DNA of 64,000 bases from Methylocystis sp. (GTDB lineage Bacteria; Pseudomonadota; Alphaproteobacteria; Rhizobiales; Beijerinckiaceae): positions 1-64,000 of the forward strand of contig JADCCX010000056.1 of assembly GCA_020252485.1 (NCBI GenBank). The letters run 5' to 3'. Position 1 is the stretch's first letter, and each line of letters begins with the position of its first letter. The notes under the pieces were generated by a model, which saw nothing but the letters and a program-made list of their open reading frames with translations, was not told the origin of the DNA and did not search any database. The position numbers were made by a program, and so were the translations under genes. Shown piece after piece: positions 45,523 to 54,276 of the stretch.

Positions 45523-46500
45523 ATGCTCGCATTCATCATCCGGCGCATGGCGCAATCGGTGGTCGTCCTCCTGACGGTGGCGTTGATCGCCTTTGCGCTG
45601 TTCCGCTTCGTTGGTGATCCGACCCAGCAGATGGTCAGCCAGGATACCTCGGTCGAAGAGCGCATGCAGATCCGCAAGGATCTGGGCCTTGATGATCCCG
45701 TGCCGCTGCAGTTCCTGCGCTTCATCGGCAATGCCGCCCGCTTCGAGTTCGGCGTGAGCTATCAGAACAAGCAGCCGGTTGCGAAGCTGATCGCCGAGCG
45801 TTTTCCGGCCACCATGGAGCTGGCGCTGGCCTCCGCCTTGTTCGCGCTGTTCGTCGGGATACCGATGGGCGTCTTTACGGGGCTTTATCCCAACAGCGTG
45901 GTGTCCAAGCTGTTCCAGATGATCTCGCTGATCGGCGTTTCCCTGCCGACCTTCCTGATCGGCATCCTGCTGATCTTCGTCTTCTCCGTGTCGCTCGGCT
46001 GGCTGCCCTCCTTCGGGCGGCAGGGCGTGGTTAAATTAGGCAGCTGGACAACCAGCTTTCTCACGCTGGAGGGCTGGCGGTCGCTGGTGATGCCAGCGAT
46101 CACGCTCGGTCTTTTCCAGATGACGCTGATCATGCGGCTGGTGCGCTCCGAAATGCTGGAGGTCATGCGCACTGAATACATCCGCTTCGCCCGCGCACGA
46201 GGCCTCAGCTCCCGCTCGATCAATTTCCGTCATGCGCTGAAGAACACGCTGATCCCGGTGATCACCATCACCGGCCTGCAGCTGGGCTCGATCATCGCCT
46301 TCGCGATCATCACTGAGACGGTGTTCCAGTGGCCCGGCATGGGACTCCTGTTCCTGCAGGCGGTGCAGACAGTCGATATCCCGATCATGGCCGCCTACCT
46401 GCTGCTGGTGGCCACGCTTTACGTGGTCATCAACCTCATCGTCGACCTGCTGTACTCGGCCGTGGATCCCCGCATCCGCATCTCCGGCAAGGCGGCCTGA
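45523..46500 (+). CDS. DppB-type ABC transporter permease
   Basis: A 325-aa inner-membrane permease with about six membrane segments. The N-terminal helix (LAFIIRRMAQSVVVLLTVALIAFALFRFVGDP in part: RRMAQSVVVLLTVALIAF) and periplasmic region ending in FEFGVSYQNKQPV are DppB-like. The EAA loop that contacts the ATPase is seen in RARGLSSRSINFRHALKNTLIPV, near 225. Three bases separate it from the next permease, so both are co-translated. Confidence 0.93.
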   Translation: MLAFIIRRMAQSVVVLLTVALIAFALFRFVGDPTQQMVSQDTSVEERMQIRKDLGLDDPVPLQFLRFIGNAARFEFGVSYQNKQPVAKLIAERFPATMELALASALFALFVGIPMGVFTGLYPNSVVSKLFQMISLIGVSLPTFLIGILLIFVFSVSLGWLPSFGRQGVVKLGSWTTSFLTLEGWRSLVMPAITLGLFQMTLIMRLVRSEMLEVMRTEYIRFARARGLSSRSINFRHALKNTLIPVITITGLQLGSIIAFAIITETVFQWPGMGLLFLQAVQTVDIPIMAAYLLLVATLYVVINLIVDLLYSAVDPRIRISGKAA

Positions 46501-46503
46501 ATC

Positions 46504-47478
46504 ATGGCGATGACGACGGAGAATGCGAAAGTCCCGGCCGCCGCCTGTGCGCCGCAGGCGGCGGCGCCATCGGCCATCGCCCGCTTCCTCGATTCGGACA
46601 TCTGGTATTCCTTCACCCGCTCCAAAGTGACGATGCTGGCCGCCGCGATCACGGCGCTGCTCATCCTGAGCGCCGTGCTGGCGCCGTGGATCGCGCCCAA
46701 CAACCCGCTCGACCTGCAGACGCTGAGCCTGATGGATGGCTCGAAACCGCCCGTCTGGTCAGCGGACGGCGAGTGGAAGTTTCCACTCGGCACCGATCAG
46801 CAGGGCCGCTGCGTGCTGTCGTCGATCCTCTATGGCATGCGCATCTCGCTCATCGTCGGCTTCCTCGGCGTGCTGCTCGCCGCCACGATCGGCATCGTGC
46901 TGGGGCTGATCGCCGGCTATTTCGGCGGCAAGGTGGATTCGATCATCATGCGCGCGGCGGATGTGCAGCTGACCTTCCCGCCGATCCTGGTGGCGCTTCT
47001 CTTCGACGGCACGATGCGGGCGCTGTTCGGGACGCAGAAATCGGAATCCCTGATCTTCTGGGTGCTGGTGATCTCCATCGGCCTGTCGTTCTGGGTCCAA
47101 TACGCCCGCACGGTGCGCGGCTCGACGATGGTGGAGCGCAACAAGGATTATGTGCATGCGGCGCGGCTGATCGGGCTGTCGAAGCCGACGATCCTCTTCC
47201 GCCATGTGCTACCGAATGTCATGGGGCCGGTGCTGGTGATCGCCACGATCAATCTCGCGGTCGCCATCATCACCGAGGCGACGCTGTCGTTCCTGGGCGT
47301 CGGCCTGCCGGCGACGGAGCCGTCACTCGGCACGCTCATCCGCGTCGGCAACGAGTTCCTCTTCTCCGGCGAATGGTGGGTCGTGATTTTCCCCGGGCTG
47401 ACGCTGGCCGTGCTTGTGCTGGCCGTGAATATGCTCGGCGATTGGCTGAGGGATGCGCTGAACCCGAAGCTGCAATAG
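46504..47478 (+). CDS. DppC-type ABC transporter permease
   Basis: A 324-aa partner permease with an OppC_N segment at the N-terminus (SRFLDSDIWYSFTRSKVTMLAAAI-like: DSDIWYSFTRSKVTMLAA) and about six membrane helices. Typical motifs: FPLGTDQQGRCVLSSILYGMRISL, then the EAA loop ARLIGLSKPTILFRHVLPNVMGP and EATLSFLGVGLPATEPSLGTLI. The Cys in GRCVLSS replaces the usual Asp of GRDVLS, a small difference. No ATPase gene follows: the next gene on this strand, 382 bp on, is another binding protein. Confidence 0.93.
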   Translation: MAMTTENAKVPAAACAPQAAAPSAIARFLDSDIWYSFTRSKVTMLAAAITALLILSAVLAPWIAPNNPLDLQTLSLMDGSKPPVWSADGEWKFPLGTDQQGRCVLSSILYGMRISLIVGFLGVLLAATIGIVLGLIAGYFGGKVDSIIMRAADVQLTFPPILVALLFDGTMRALFGTQKSESLIFWVLVISIGLSFWVQYARTVRGSTMVERNKDYVHAARLIGLSKPTILFRHVLPNVMGPVLVIATINLAVAIITEATLSFLGVGLPATEPSLGTLIRVGNEFLFSGEWWVVIFPGLTLAVLVLAVNMLGDWLRDALNPKLQ

Positions 47479-47860
47479 CGGGCGGAGTGGGACCGTCCTT
47501 GCGAGGAGCGAAAGCGACGAAGCAATGACGGAAAGGCAAAGTTTTCTCCGTTAAAGGTCGGACGGGAAAGCCCGCCCCTCGCCCGACCAGCCCTCAGCTT
47601 TCCTTGAAGCCGTAGTCGGGGATGCCCTGCTCCGCGAGGTCGTGGCACAGCAGGCAAAGGCGCAGCAGGCAATGTGAATCGAGAAGTCGAAGGGCAATGC
47701 GAGCCTGAAACCCTTCCCTTCCCCGGGATCACGCCTGTCCTTGTGTCTGACGACGCGATGATCGCCTGGCCGATGCCCTCCCCCCGTGACATTGCCGTTT
47801 GCCGCGCTACTGTAGATGCCTTGGCTGCAGGTGCAGCCTGATCCTATCAGGAGAAAAACC
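47479..47860. other. 382-bp spacer with REP-like repeat and possible gene remnant
   Basis: Besides the REP-like unit at 47493, the spacer has a plus-strand open stretch reading LVSDDAMIAWPMPSPRD and ending at a TGA at 47838-47840, which resembles a decayed coding tail more than random sequence. No start or upstream homology can be seen. The ribosome-binding site of the next gene is TCAGGAG. Confidence 0.4.
47493..47531. repeat. REP-like palindromic unit
   Basis: CCGTCCTTGC and GCAATGACGG flank a purine-rich centre (GAGGAGCGAAAGCGACGAA). The ends pair at 9 of 10 positions. The sequence matches the widespread proteobacterial type of short intergenic repeat containing TTGCGAGGAGCGAAGCGACG-like DNA. 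Confidence 0.7.
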
Positions 47861-49453
47861 ATGAAACGCACTCTCGTGCTCGCCGCAGCGCTCTTCGCCG
47901 GCACAATCCTCAGCTCGTTTTCCGCGGATGCCCGAGCGCTTCGCTGGGCGCGCTCTCAGGACGCAACGACCCTTGATCCCCATTCGGGAAATACAGGCCC
48001 GAACCATGTGCTCGCTCACAACTTCTACGAGCCGCTCGTCATCCGCGGCTTCGACGGCAAGCTGGTTGGCGCGTTGGCGACGTCCTGGCGCGTGCTGCCC
48101 AACGATCCGACAATCTGGGAATTCAAGCTGCGCCCGGGCGTGAAGTTCCACAACGGCGCCGTGATGACCGCCGACGATGTGGTCTTCTCCATGCAGCGCG
48201 CCATGAAGCCGGCGGCCGACATGAAGTCCCTGCTGGTCTCGGTCGATACGGTCACCAAGGTCGATGATCTGACGGTGCAGCTCAAGACGAAAGGGCCCAA
48301 CGCGCTCCTCGTCAACAATCTCACCAATCTCTTCATCATGAACAAGGCCTGGGCCGAGGCGAACAACGCCGCCGATCCGCAGAACCTGACGCAGAAGGTC
48401 GAGAACGGCGCCACATTGGCCGCCATGGGCACCGGACCCTACAGCCTCGTCTCGCGCCAGCCTGACGTTTCGACCGTGATGCGCGCCTTCCCCGATTACT
48501 GGGACAAGGCCAACATCAAGAACGACTTCACCGAGATCGTCTATCGCCCGATCAAGGAGAACGCGACCCGCATCGCGGCGCTGCTCTCCGGCGAAATCGA
48601 TTTCGTCCAGGACCTGCCGCCGCAGGATATCCAGCGCCTGCAGACCACCGATGGCATCACCGTCAACGCTGGTCCTGAGAACCGCTCGATCTTCTTTGGC
48701 ATGAATGTCGGCATCCCCGAACTGCGCGGCTCGGATGTCAAAGGCAAGAACCCCTTCGCAGACGTGAGGGTGCGCCAGGCGATCAACACCGCGATCAACC
48801 GCGAGGCGATCCAGCGCGTCACGATGCGCGGCCAGTCAACCCCGCAGGGCACCATCGCAACGCCGTTCATCAACGGCTACACCAAGGAAATCGACACCTG
48901 GCCGAAGCCCGACGTGGCGGCCGCGAAGAAGCTTCTGAGCGATGCCGGCTATCCCAACGGTTTCTCGGTGACGCTGCATTGCACCAACGACCGTTATGTG
49001 AATGACGAGGGCATCTGCCAGGCCGTGGTGTCGATGCTCGGGCAGATCGGGATCAAGGCGACGCTGGTCGCGCAATCCCTGCGCGTGCATTTCCCCGCTA
49101 TCCAGAGGGGCGAATTTGACTTCTACCTGCTGGGTTGGGGCATCCCCACTTTCGACAGCCACTATGTCTTCAATGATCTCTATCGGACAAAGACGCCTTC
49201 CGCCGGCACCTGGAACGGCACTGGCTACTCGAACGCGGCGCTGGACGCCAAGATCGATGGCCTGAACTCTGAGGTCGATATCGCCAAGCGCAATGCGTCA
49301 ATTGCGGATATCTGGAAAGAGATCCAGGCCAACAACGTCTACGCGCCGGTCCATATGCAGTTCATCGCCTATGCGACGCGCAAGGGCTTCTCCATCCCCG
49401 TCGACGTGGAGAACACGCCGAAAATGCGCTTCGTCACCAATTCCGGTTCGTAA
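47861..49453 (+). CDS. dipeptide/oligopeptide ABC transporter binding protein (second)
   Basis: A 530-aa family 5 binding protein. Signal peptide LVLAAALFAGTILSSFSADARA then LRWARSQDATTLDPHSGN. Core motifs: TIWEFKLRPGVKFHNGAVM, ENATRIAALLSGEIDFVQDLPPQDIQ, NPFADVRVRQAINTAINREAI and NNVYAPVHMQF. It is similar in build to the binding protein upstream but clearly diverged, so the two probably feed different ligands to one permease pair. It ends with a strong terminator, confirming that no ATPase gene belongs to this transcript. Confidence 0.9.
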   Translation: MKRTLVLAAALFAGTILSSFSADARALRWARSQDATTLDPHSGNTGPNHVLAHNFYEPLVIRGFDGKLVGALATSWRVLPNDPTIWEFKLRPGVKFHNGAVMTADDVVFSMQRAMKPAADMKSLLVSVDTVTKVDDLTVQLKTKGPNALLVNNLTNLFIMNKAWAEANNAADPQNLTQKVENGATLAAMGTGPYSLVSRQPDVSTVMRAFPDYWDKANIKNDFTEIVYRPIKENATRIAALLSGEIDFVQDLPPQDIQRLQTTDGITVNAGPENRSIFFGMNVGIPELRGSDVKGKNPFADVRVRQAINTAINREAIQRVTMRGQSTPQGTIATPFINGYTKEIDTWPKPDVAAAKKLLSDAGYPNGFSVTLHCTNDRYVNDEGICQAVVSMLGQIGIKATLVAQSLRVHFPAIQRGEFDFYLLGWGIPTFDSHYVFNDLYRTKTPSAGTWNGTGYSNAALDAKIDGLNSEVDIAKRNASIADIWKEIQANNVYAPVHMQFIAYATRKGFSIPVDVENTPKMRFVTNSGS

Positions 49454-49476
49454 GCGCCGGGTACGTTCGATCATGG

Positions 49477-49503
49477 AAAGGCCCGCTCGCGCGGGCCTTT
49501 TTT
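49477..49503 (+). terminator. intrinsic terminator after the second binding protein
   Basis: AAAGGCCCGC pairs perfectly with GCGGGCCTTT around TCGC, followed by a run of T. Also usable for the convergent DUF2314 gene. Confidence 0.9.
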
Positions 49504-49524
49504 CCGGAGTCTGACGCGGTCGTG

Positions 49525-50646
49525 TCAGTTCGCCACGGGCTGGATGATGCTGAGCCAGCGGCAGTCAAGCCGATGCCGCTCGATGAAGCTCACAAAGGCC
49601 TCATCCCCTTTCGCGGCCACGAGCGCGCAGCCGGTGAAATTGCCGGCGTAGCGGCCATCCTGGTCGATATAGGTCCAGTCCTCGATATCATCCTGTTCGA
49701 AGGCGACACGATCGCCGAAGTTCAGCTCCCGGATGACTTCGGGCAGGTTCAGAAGATGGCCATGAAGCTTCGGGTTGGGCTTCGGCTTGCGCTGCGGCGG
49801 GATTTCGAGATCGCCCACCCAAAGGCGTTCCTGCCGCCCCTCGTGACGCAGCATGATCTTGACCGCGTAACTGTGCGTCCCGGGCGGCGGCTGCTTCGCC
49901 TTCCCCAGGAATTTCCGCAGGCTGTTGCGGGCTTGCTGGCGGCCTTCCGGAAGCGAAATCTCGGTGTCGCGGAGCAAGGGCATCGTGAGACCAGAGAGGG
50001 CTTCAGAAATCCGGGCGGTATGAGGCCGAAACAGCGCGCCGCCAAGGTTGAAGCTTGCGACATCAAGCTCCGGCAGCGCCGGGCCCGCAGCCTCCCGGAT
50101 GATCCGCTCGACCCATTCCGGACTGATATCGGCCGGAGGCGGCGGCACCTTCACCTGGGGAGGCTCGCCGCGCACGCCCGTCTCGGCTTTGGGCGCGAGC
50201 GCCGCCGGATTCAAGGCCGCCTGCCGGACCGGCGGCTCTGCGTCGGCGACGGGATTCGTGAGGGGCGGCGCTTTGGCTGCCGTTACCTCGACCGCCGGCC
50301 GCCGCGCCGCGCGCGGCTGCGCTGTGGTCCTGGGCGACTCGGGCCGCGGCTGGGACATGGCGACGGGCGGGGATTCGAAGATTGGCTGCACCGCAGGAAG
50401 CGGCGGCGCTGGCGCGGCAACCGGAGGCGCCGCCACCTGGGGCCGGGCAGCCGGGACCGGCGGAGGCGCACCCGCCAGCACGCGGAAGCCGGCCGTCCCG
50501 GCGGCGACCGGGGCGGGCGACAGAACCTGAAATCCCTGGTTCGCCAGCGCCGGCCCCTCCGCGCAGAGCCACGTCAGGGCTCCGGCCATCAGGGGGCCGG
50601 CTGTTCTGGCGGGCCACAGGAACCGGGAACGCAACGGCATTGACAA
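49525..50646 (-). CDS. exported proline-rich protein with C-terminal DUF2314 domain
   Basis: A 373-aa protein. A signal peptide (AGPLMAGALTWLCAEGPALA) is followed by about 150 residues of Pro/Ala-rich low complexity, then a helical stretch (EWVERIIREAAGPALPEL) and from about 240 a DUF2314 domain: RNSLRKFLG, YAVKIMLRHEGRQERLWVGDLE, HLLNLPEVIRELNFGDRVAFEQDDIEDW and GRYAGNFTGCAL. DUF2314 domains are of unknown function and often sit in stress or toxin-related small proteins; here the long exported linker suggests an envelope role. It lies between the ABC cluster and malate synthase. Confidence 0.82.
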   Translation of the reverse strand: MSMPLRSRFLWPARTAGPLMAGALTWLCAEGPALANQGFQVLSPAPVAAGTAGFRVLAGAPPPVPAARPQVAAPPVAAPAPPLPAVQPIFESPPVAMSQPRPESPRTTAQPRAARRPAVEVTAAKAPPLTNPVADAEPPVRQAALNPAALAPKAETGVRGEPPQVKVPPPPADISPEWVERIIREAAGPALPELDVASFNLGGALFRPHTARISEALSGLTMPLLRDTEISLPEGRQQARNSLRKFLGKAKQPPPGTHSYAVKIMLRHEGRQERLWVGDLEIPPQRKPKPNPKLHGHLLNLPEVIRELNFGDRVAFEQDDIEDWTYIDQDGRYAGNFTGCALVAAKGDEAFVSFIERHRLDCRWLSIIQPVAN

Positions 50647-50740
50647 GAAGCCCCCTTACATCTCGCCGTCAAGCATGCGCGAGGGGCCTTGCCCGCCAAT
50701 TACTCCAGCGGGCTGCTGCTGAGGATTTTCGCTGCTTCGG

Positions 50741-52339
50741 TTAACCCTTGATCAACTGGTAGGCCGGGGTCGTCAGAAAGTCGGCGAAATCCGGCGCCAG
50801 GGAGAGGTCCCGGAACAGCTTCGCTGCTTCCGGAAAACGGCCCGCATCGTAGTTCGCCGCGCCGATCTCGGCTCGAACTCTCGCCAGCTCCTCGTCGTAG
50901 ACCCTGGCGAACCAGTCGCGGGTCACCGTCTTGCCGCCTTCCAGCCTCACGCCATAATTCACGAATTGCCAGATCTGCGCGCGGCTGATCTCGGCGGTCG
51001 CGGCGTCCTCCATCATATTGTAGATCGGCACCGCGCCGCGGCCCCGCAGCCAGGCTTCGGTGTATTGCACGCCGACGCGGATGTTCTCGCGGAAGCCTTC
51101 TTCCGTACGGGTGCCGGTATGAATCTCGAGCAGATCCTTCGCGGTGATCGAGACATCGTCCCGTTTCTTGTCGAGCTGGTTCGGCTTGGGCATCAGGCGG
51201 TTGAACACCTCCATCGCGACCGGCACGAGGTCGGGATGCGCTACCCAGGTGCCGTCATGTCCGTTACCCGCCTCGCGCTCCTTGTCGGCTTTCACCTTGG
51301 CGAAGGCGGCGGCGTTCGCTTCCGGATTGTTCTTGATCGGAAGCTGCGCGGCCATGCCCCCCATGGCGAAGGCGCCGCGCTTGTGGCAGGTTTTGATCAG
51401 CAGCAGCGAATAGGCATTGAGGAACGCCTTGCCCATCGTCACCTGCGAGCGGTCAGGGAGAATGTAGTTCTTGTTCTTGGCGAGCTTCTTGATGAACGAG
51501 AAGATATAATCCCAGCGGCCGCAATTAAGGCCGACGATATGGTCCTTCAGCTCGAAGAGGATTTCATCCATCTCGAAGGCGGCCGGCAGCGTCTCGATCA
51601 GCACCGTCGCCTTGATGGCGCCGACCTTGAGGCCGAGCTTTTCCTGAGCGTGGACCATCACGTCGTTCCATAGCCGCGCCTCCTGATGGCTCTCAAGCTT
51701 CGGCAGGTAGAAATAGGGGCCGGAGCCGACCGCCAGCGCCTTTTTCGCGTTATGGAAAACATACATGCCGAAATCGAAGAGCGCGCCGGACATGGGCTCC
51801 CCATCGACCGTCACATGCTCTTCCAACAGGTGCCAGCCGCGCGGGCGCACCATCAGCACGGCGGGGTTGGGGCCAAGCTTGTAGGCTTTGCCTGTGGTCG
51901 GGTCGGTGAAGTCGAGTTTGCCGTCCCAGCGGTCCTTAAGGTTGATCTGCCCCTCGATGCAATTGGTCCAGGTCGGCGAATTCGCATCCTCGAAATCGGT
52001 CATGAAGACCTTGGCGCCGCAGTTTAACGCGTTGACAACCATCTTGCGGTCGGTGGGCCCGGTGATCTCGACGCGGCGATCAAGAAGATCGGCAGGAATC
52101 TTGCCGACCTTCCAGTCCCCTTCGCGGATGTGCTTGGTCTCGGGCAGGAAATCCGGTGTCTCGCCCGCATTGAAGCGCTTCTGCCGCTCGGCCCGGATCG
52201 CCAGCAGCCGCTTGCGGGTGGCATCGAAGCGCTTGTGCAGATCGGCGGCGAAGAGCAGCGCGTCGGTCGTGAGAATCTCGTCGAACCTGGGCTTCAGCGC
52301 GCCCTTGACGGAAATGACGGAATTGTCGGTAACGGCCAT
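50741..52339 (-). CDS. aceB: malate synthase A
   Basis: Glyoxylate-cycle enzyme that joins acetyl-CoA and glyoxylate to malate. The start at MAVTDNSVIS, with GAGGG 9 nt upstream, gives 532 aa, the isoform A length. Motifs: VFMTDFEDANSPTWTNCIEGQ, AVLMVRPRGWHLLEEHVTVDGE, VLIETLPAAFEMDEILFELKDHIVGLNCGRWDY (catalytic Glu/Asp region, in parts) and LMPKPNQLDKKRDD. The alternative in-frame ATGs at 52357 and 52387 add only unconserved residues. Isocitrate lyase is not in the window. Confidence 0.97.
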   Translation of the reverse strand: MAVTDNSVISVKGALKPRFDEILTTDALLFAADLHKRFDATRKRLLAIRAERQKRFNAGETPDFLPETKHIREGDWKVGKIPADLLDRRVEITGPTDRKMVVNALNCGAKVFMTDFEDANSPTWTNCIEGQINLKDRWDGKLDFTDPTTGKAYKLGPNPAVLMVRPRGWHLLEEHVTVDGEPMSGALFDFGMYVFHNAKKALAVGSGPYFYLPKLESHQEARLWNDVMVHAQEKLGLKVGAIKATVLIETLPAAFEMDEILFELKDHIVGLNCGRWDYIFSFIKKLAKNKNYILPDRSQVTMGKAFLNAYSLLLIKTCHKRGAFAMGGMAAQLPIKNNPEANAAAFAKVKADKEREAGNGHDGTWVAHPDLVPVAMEVFNRLMPKPNQLDKKRDDVSITAKDLLEIHTGTRTEEGFRENIRVGVQYTEAWLRGRGAVPIYNMMEDAATAEISRAQIWQFVNYGVRLEGGKTVTRDWFARVYDEELARVRAEIGAANYDAGRFPEAAKLFRDLSLAPDFADFLTTPAYQLIKG

Positions 52340-52470
52340 CTTCGGATCCCTCGGCATGAGAATGGCCGCTCCATACCGAAAATGCATTCATTTCCATAGC
52401 AAGGGGTAAAGCGAAGGATTATTGCCCAAGCGGCAAGAGTGAGGCCTGAGCCCTTGCTGCGCCTGCAGAA

Positions 52471-53448
52471 TCAGGCGCCGCCCACGTTCGCCCAGTGCCC
52501 GGTCAGCAGGGCGAGCCCCAAGAGCATAACGGCCAGCGCCGCCAGAACCTCAAGGGAGCGGACGAGCCACAGCGCCAGAGAGCCTCGGCCCGATGCCAGC
52601 CTCACGGCTGCCCCCTTGAAGAAAACCGCCAGCGCCGCCACGCCTGCGGTCGTCAGGCCGGTTCCGATCGACATGGCCGCGACCGCCACAATCCCCGCCC
52701 AGTAGACGCCCTGCGTCAAGGTGAAGACGAGAATCAGCAGCGCGCCCGAGCAGGGCCGCAGACCGGCCGCAAAAACCGCCGCCGCTGCGTCCCGCCGGGA
52801 CCAGCGCAGCACCGTTTCAGGCGCCGGAATGTGGAAGTGATCGTGCCGGGCGAGCCGGTTGGCCTCTCCGGTCCATAAGGCCCGCAATCCGGCGAGCTTG
52901 CGCAGCAGCAGCCAGAAACCGAAGGCGGCGATGCCTGCATAGCTGATCGTTTCGATCCAGTCGACCGCGCCTGTCATCATCTGCCGCGTGCCGCCCAGGA
53001 CGAGGCCGATGACCGAAACGAGACCGACCGCGACGATGCCCTGCAGGGCCGCTGCCAGCCCGGCGATCATGGCGCCGCGCTTCAGCGCATCCTCATTGGC
53101 GACCACGTAGGAGGCGATGATCGCCTTGCCGTGGCCGGGCCCCGCCGCATGGAACACGCCATAGGCGAAGGCGAGGCCCGCAAGGCCCCATACCGCGCCG
53201 CTGTCCGTCTTGAGCAAGCGCGCCGCGGCGGTCATCGATCGGGTGAAGGCGGCCTGTTGGGCCAGCAGCCATGCGGCTAGGCCGGAGGCGGGCCGTCCGC
53301 CGGCGCCTTCAAGGCCGCCCAGCGAGAATGGGCTTTGCGGTTGCGCGAAAGCGGGGAGGGCGATGATCAGGCAAATGCCCGGAAGGCCGCAGAGCAACAC
53401 CGGCCACCATGCTTTTGCCGCCCTCACCCGACCGAAGGTCAGGGACAC
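52471..53448 (-). CDS. NicO/RcnA-type nickel/cobalt efflux or transport protein
   Basis: A 325-aa polytopic membrane protein of the NicO family. Characteristic segments: FAYGVFHAAGPGHGKAIIASY, a His-rich cytoplasmic loop (RLARHDHFHIPA) and AAGLRPCSGALLILVF, which hold the metal-binding His and Cys. The start is uncertain: a GTG at 53448 overlaps the DUF1007 stop and a second GTG at 53427 lies just before the first hydrophobic segment. Translational coupling to the DUF1007 gene supports the longer form. Members export or import Ni/Co across the inner membrane. Confidence 0.88.
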   Translation of the reverse strand: MSLTFGRVRAAKAWWPVLLCGLPGICLIIALPAFAQPQSPFSLGGLEGAGGRPASGLAAWLLAQQAAFTRSMTAAARLLKTDSGAVWGLAGLAFAYGVFHAAGPGHGKAIIASYVVANEDALKRGAMIAGLAAALQGIVAVGLVSVIGLVLGGTRQMMTGAVDWIETISYAGIAAFGFWLLLRKLAGLRALWTGEANRLARHDHFHIPAPETVLRWSRRDAAAAVFAAGLRPCSGALLILVFTLTQGVYWAGIVAVAAMSIGTGLTTAGVAALAVFFKGAAVRLASGRGSLALWLVRSLEVLAALAVMLLGLALLTGHWANVGGA

Positions 53449-54077
53449 GCGACAAGGGCCCGATTGCTGAAGGCGCCCTGGACTTCGGATTTGTTGGTCA
53501 GCTGCATGAACATCTGATCGGAGAGCTTGGCGAAGCCGGAGAGATCGGCCTGGCTTGGCCTGCGGATGGTCACCGTACATGCGGTCGGCGCCTGTGCCAG
53601 CACGACGGCATCCTTCGCTTCATCGAAGGCGAAGGCCACGAAATAGCTTGGATCGCTGACATCGATGCTGAAGGTCTTGCCGGAGACGGGATTCTTGAGC
53701 GGCAAGGACATGAACAAGGTCAGCGCATCGCCGTTCTGCTCGATCCGGTAATTCTGCGGGGTCGTGAACTCCACCCTCTTGCCGCCGGCTTTCCCCTCGG
53801 TGAAGTAACCGAATTCGGCGAGCGATTCGGTGTTGATCCTGGCAAGCTCGGCGAGCTTCTCCGGCAAAAACTTGCCGTCCGGTCCCTTGGGGAAGCCCAT
53901 GGTCGCGAACGAGGAATAGCTCTCGTCGAAGGTCCAGACGTGGTTCACACCCAGCACATTGCCCTGTCCGTCATAGATGATCTCCGCCTTCGCTGCCACG
54001 AACACATGCGGATGCGCTTCAGCCAGCGAAGGCGGCAGCAGGAGGGCGATGGCGAACGAAAGGCGGCGGAACAGCAT
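53439..54077 (-). CDS. DUF1007 periplasmic protein (metal-transport partner)
   Basis: A 212-aa exported protein with a signal peptide (RRLSFAIALLLPPSLAEA) and mature start HPHVFVAAKAEIIYDGQG, the diagnostic DUF1007 opening with a His-x-His. Later motifs are VNHVWTFDESYSSFA and TPQNYRIEQNGDALTLFMSLPLK. DUF1007 proteins are nearly always encoded with NicO/RcnA-like transporters and are thought to present metal ions in the periplasm. Here it is first in a two-gene operon with the NicO gene, overlapping it, and divergent from the oxidoreductase gene across a 23-bp dyad. Confidence 0.9.
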   Translation of the reverse strand: MLFRRLSFAIALLLPPSLAEAHPHVFVAAKAEIIYDGQGNVLGVNHVWTFDESYSSFATMGFPKGPDGKFLPEKLAELARINTESLAEFGYFTEGKAGGKRVEFTTPQNYRIEQNGDALTLFMSLPLKNPVSGKTFSIDVSDPSYFVAFAFDEAKDAVVLAQAPTACTVTIRRPSQADLSGFAKLSDQMFMQLTNKSEVQGAFSNRALVACP

Positions 54078-54187
54078 GTTTCTCTTCTAGCAGCCAATTT
54101 CAGTGGGCGCCAAACTTGCGGCGCAAGGGAGTTATAGGCACAGTCACTGCGGGGAAAAGATGGCGCTGATTTGACCGCCCTTTTTGG

Positions 54188-54210
54188 ATATGTCAGTAAT
54201 ACTGTCATAT
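54188..54210. promoter_or_regulatory. 23-bp dyad between DUF1007/NicO and the oxidoreductase
   Basis: ATATG-t-CAGTA-a-TACTG-t-CATAT is an inverted repeat symmetric at 20 of 23 positions, broken only at three single-base spacers. It lies 110 bp upstream of the DUF1007 gene and 66 bp upstream of the oxidoreductase gene. AT-rich against a GC-rich background, it looks like an operator. The regulator is not known. Confidence 0.65.
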
Positions 54211-54276
54211 TCGGGTGGTGTCGTCGGAATCATCGAATGCGGGCCGCCCGCTCGTCGGGCATGGAGGAGGTCCTTG

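Noticed and set aside
47493..47531. Repeat considered as insertion-sequence end
   Set aside because: No transposase remains nearby and the unit matches a common type of short intergenic REP-like repeat.
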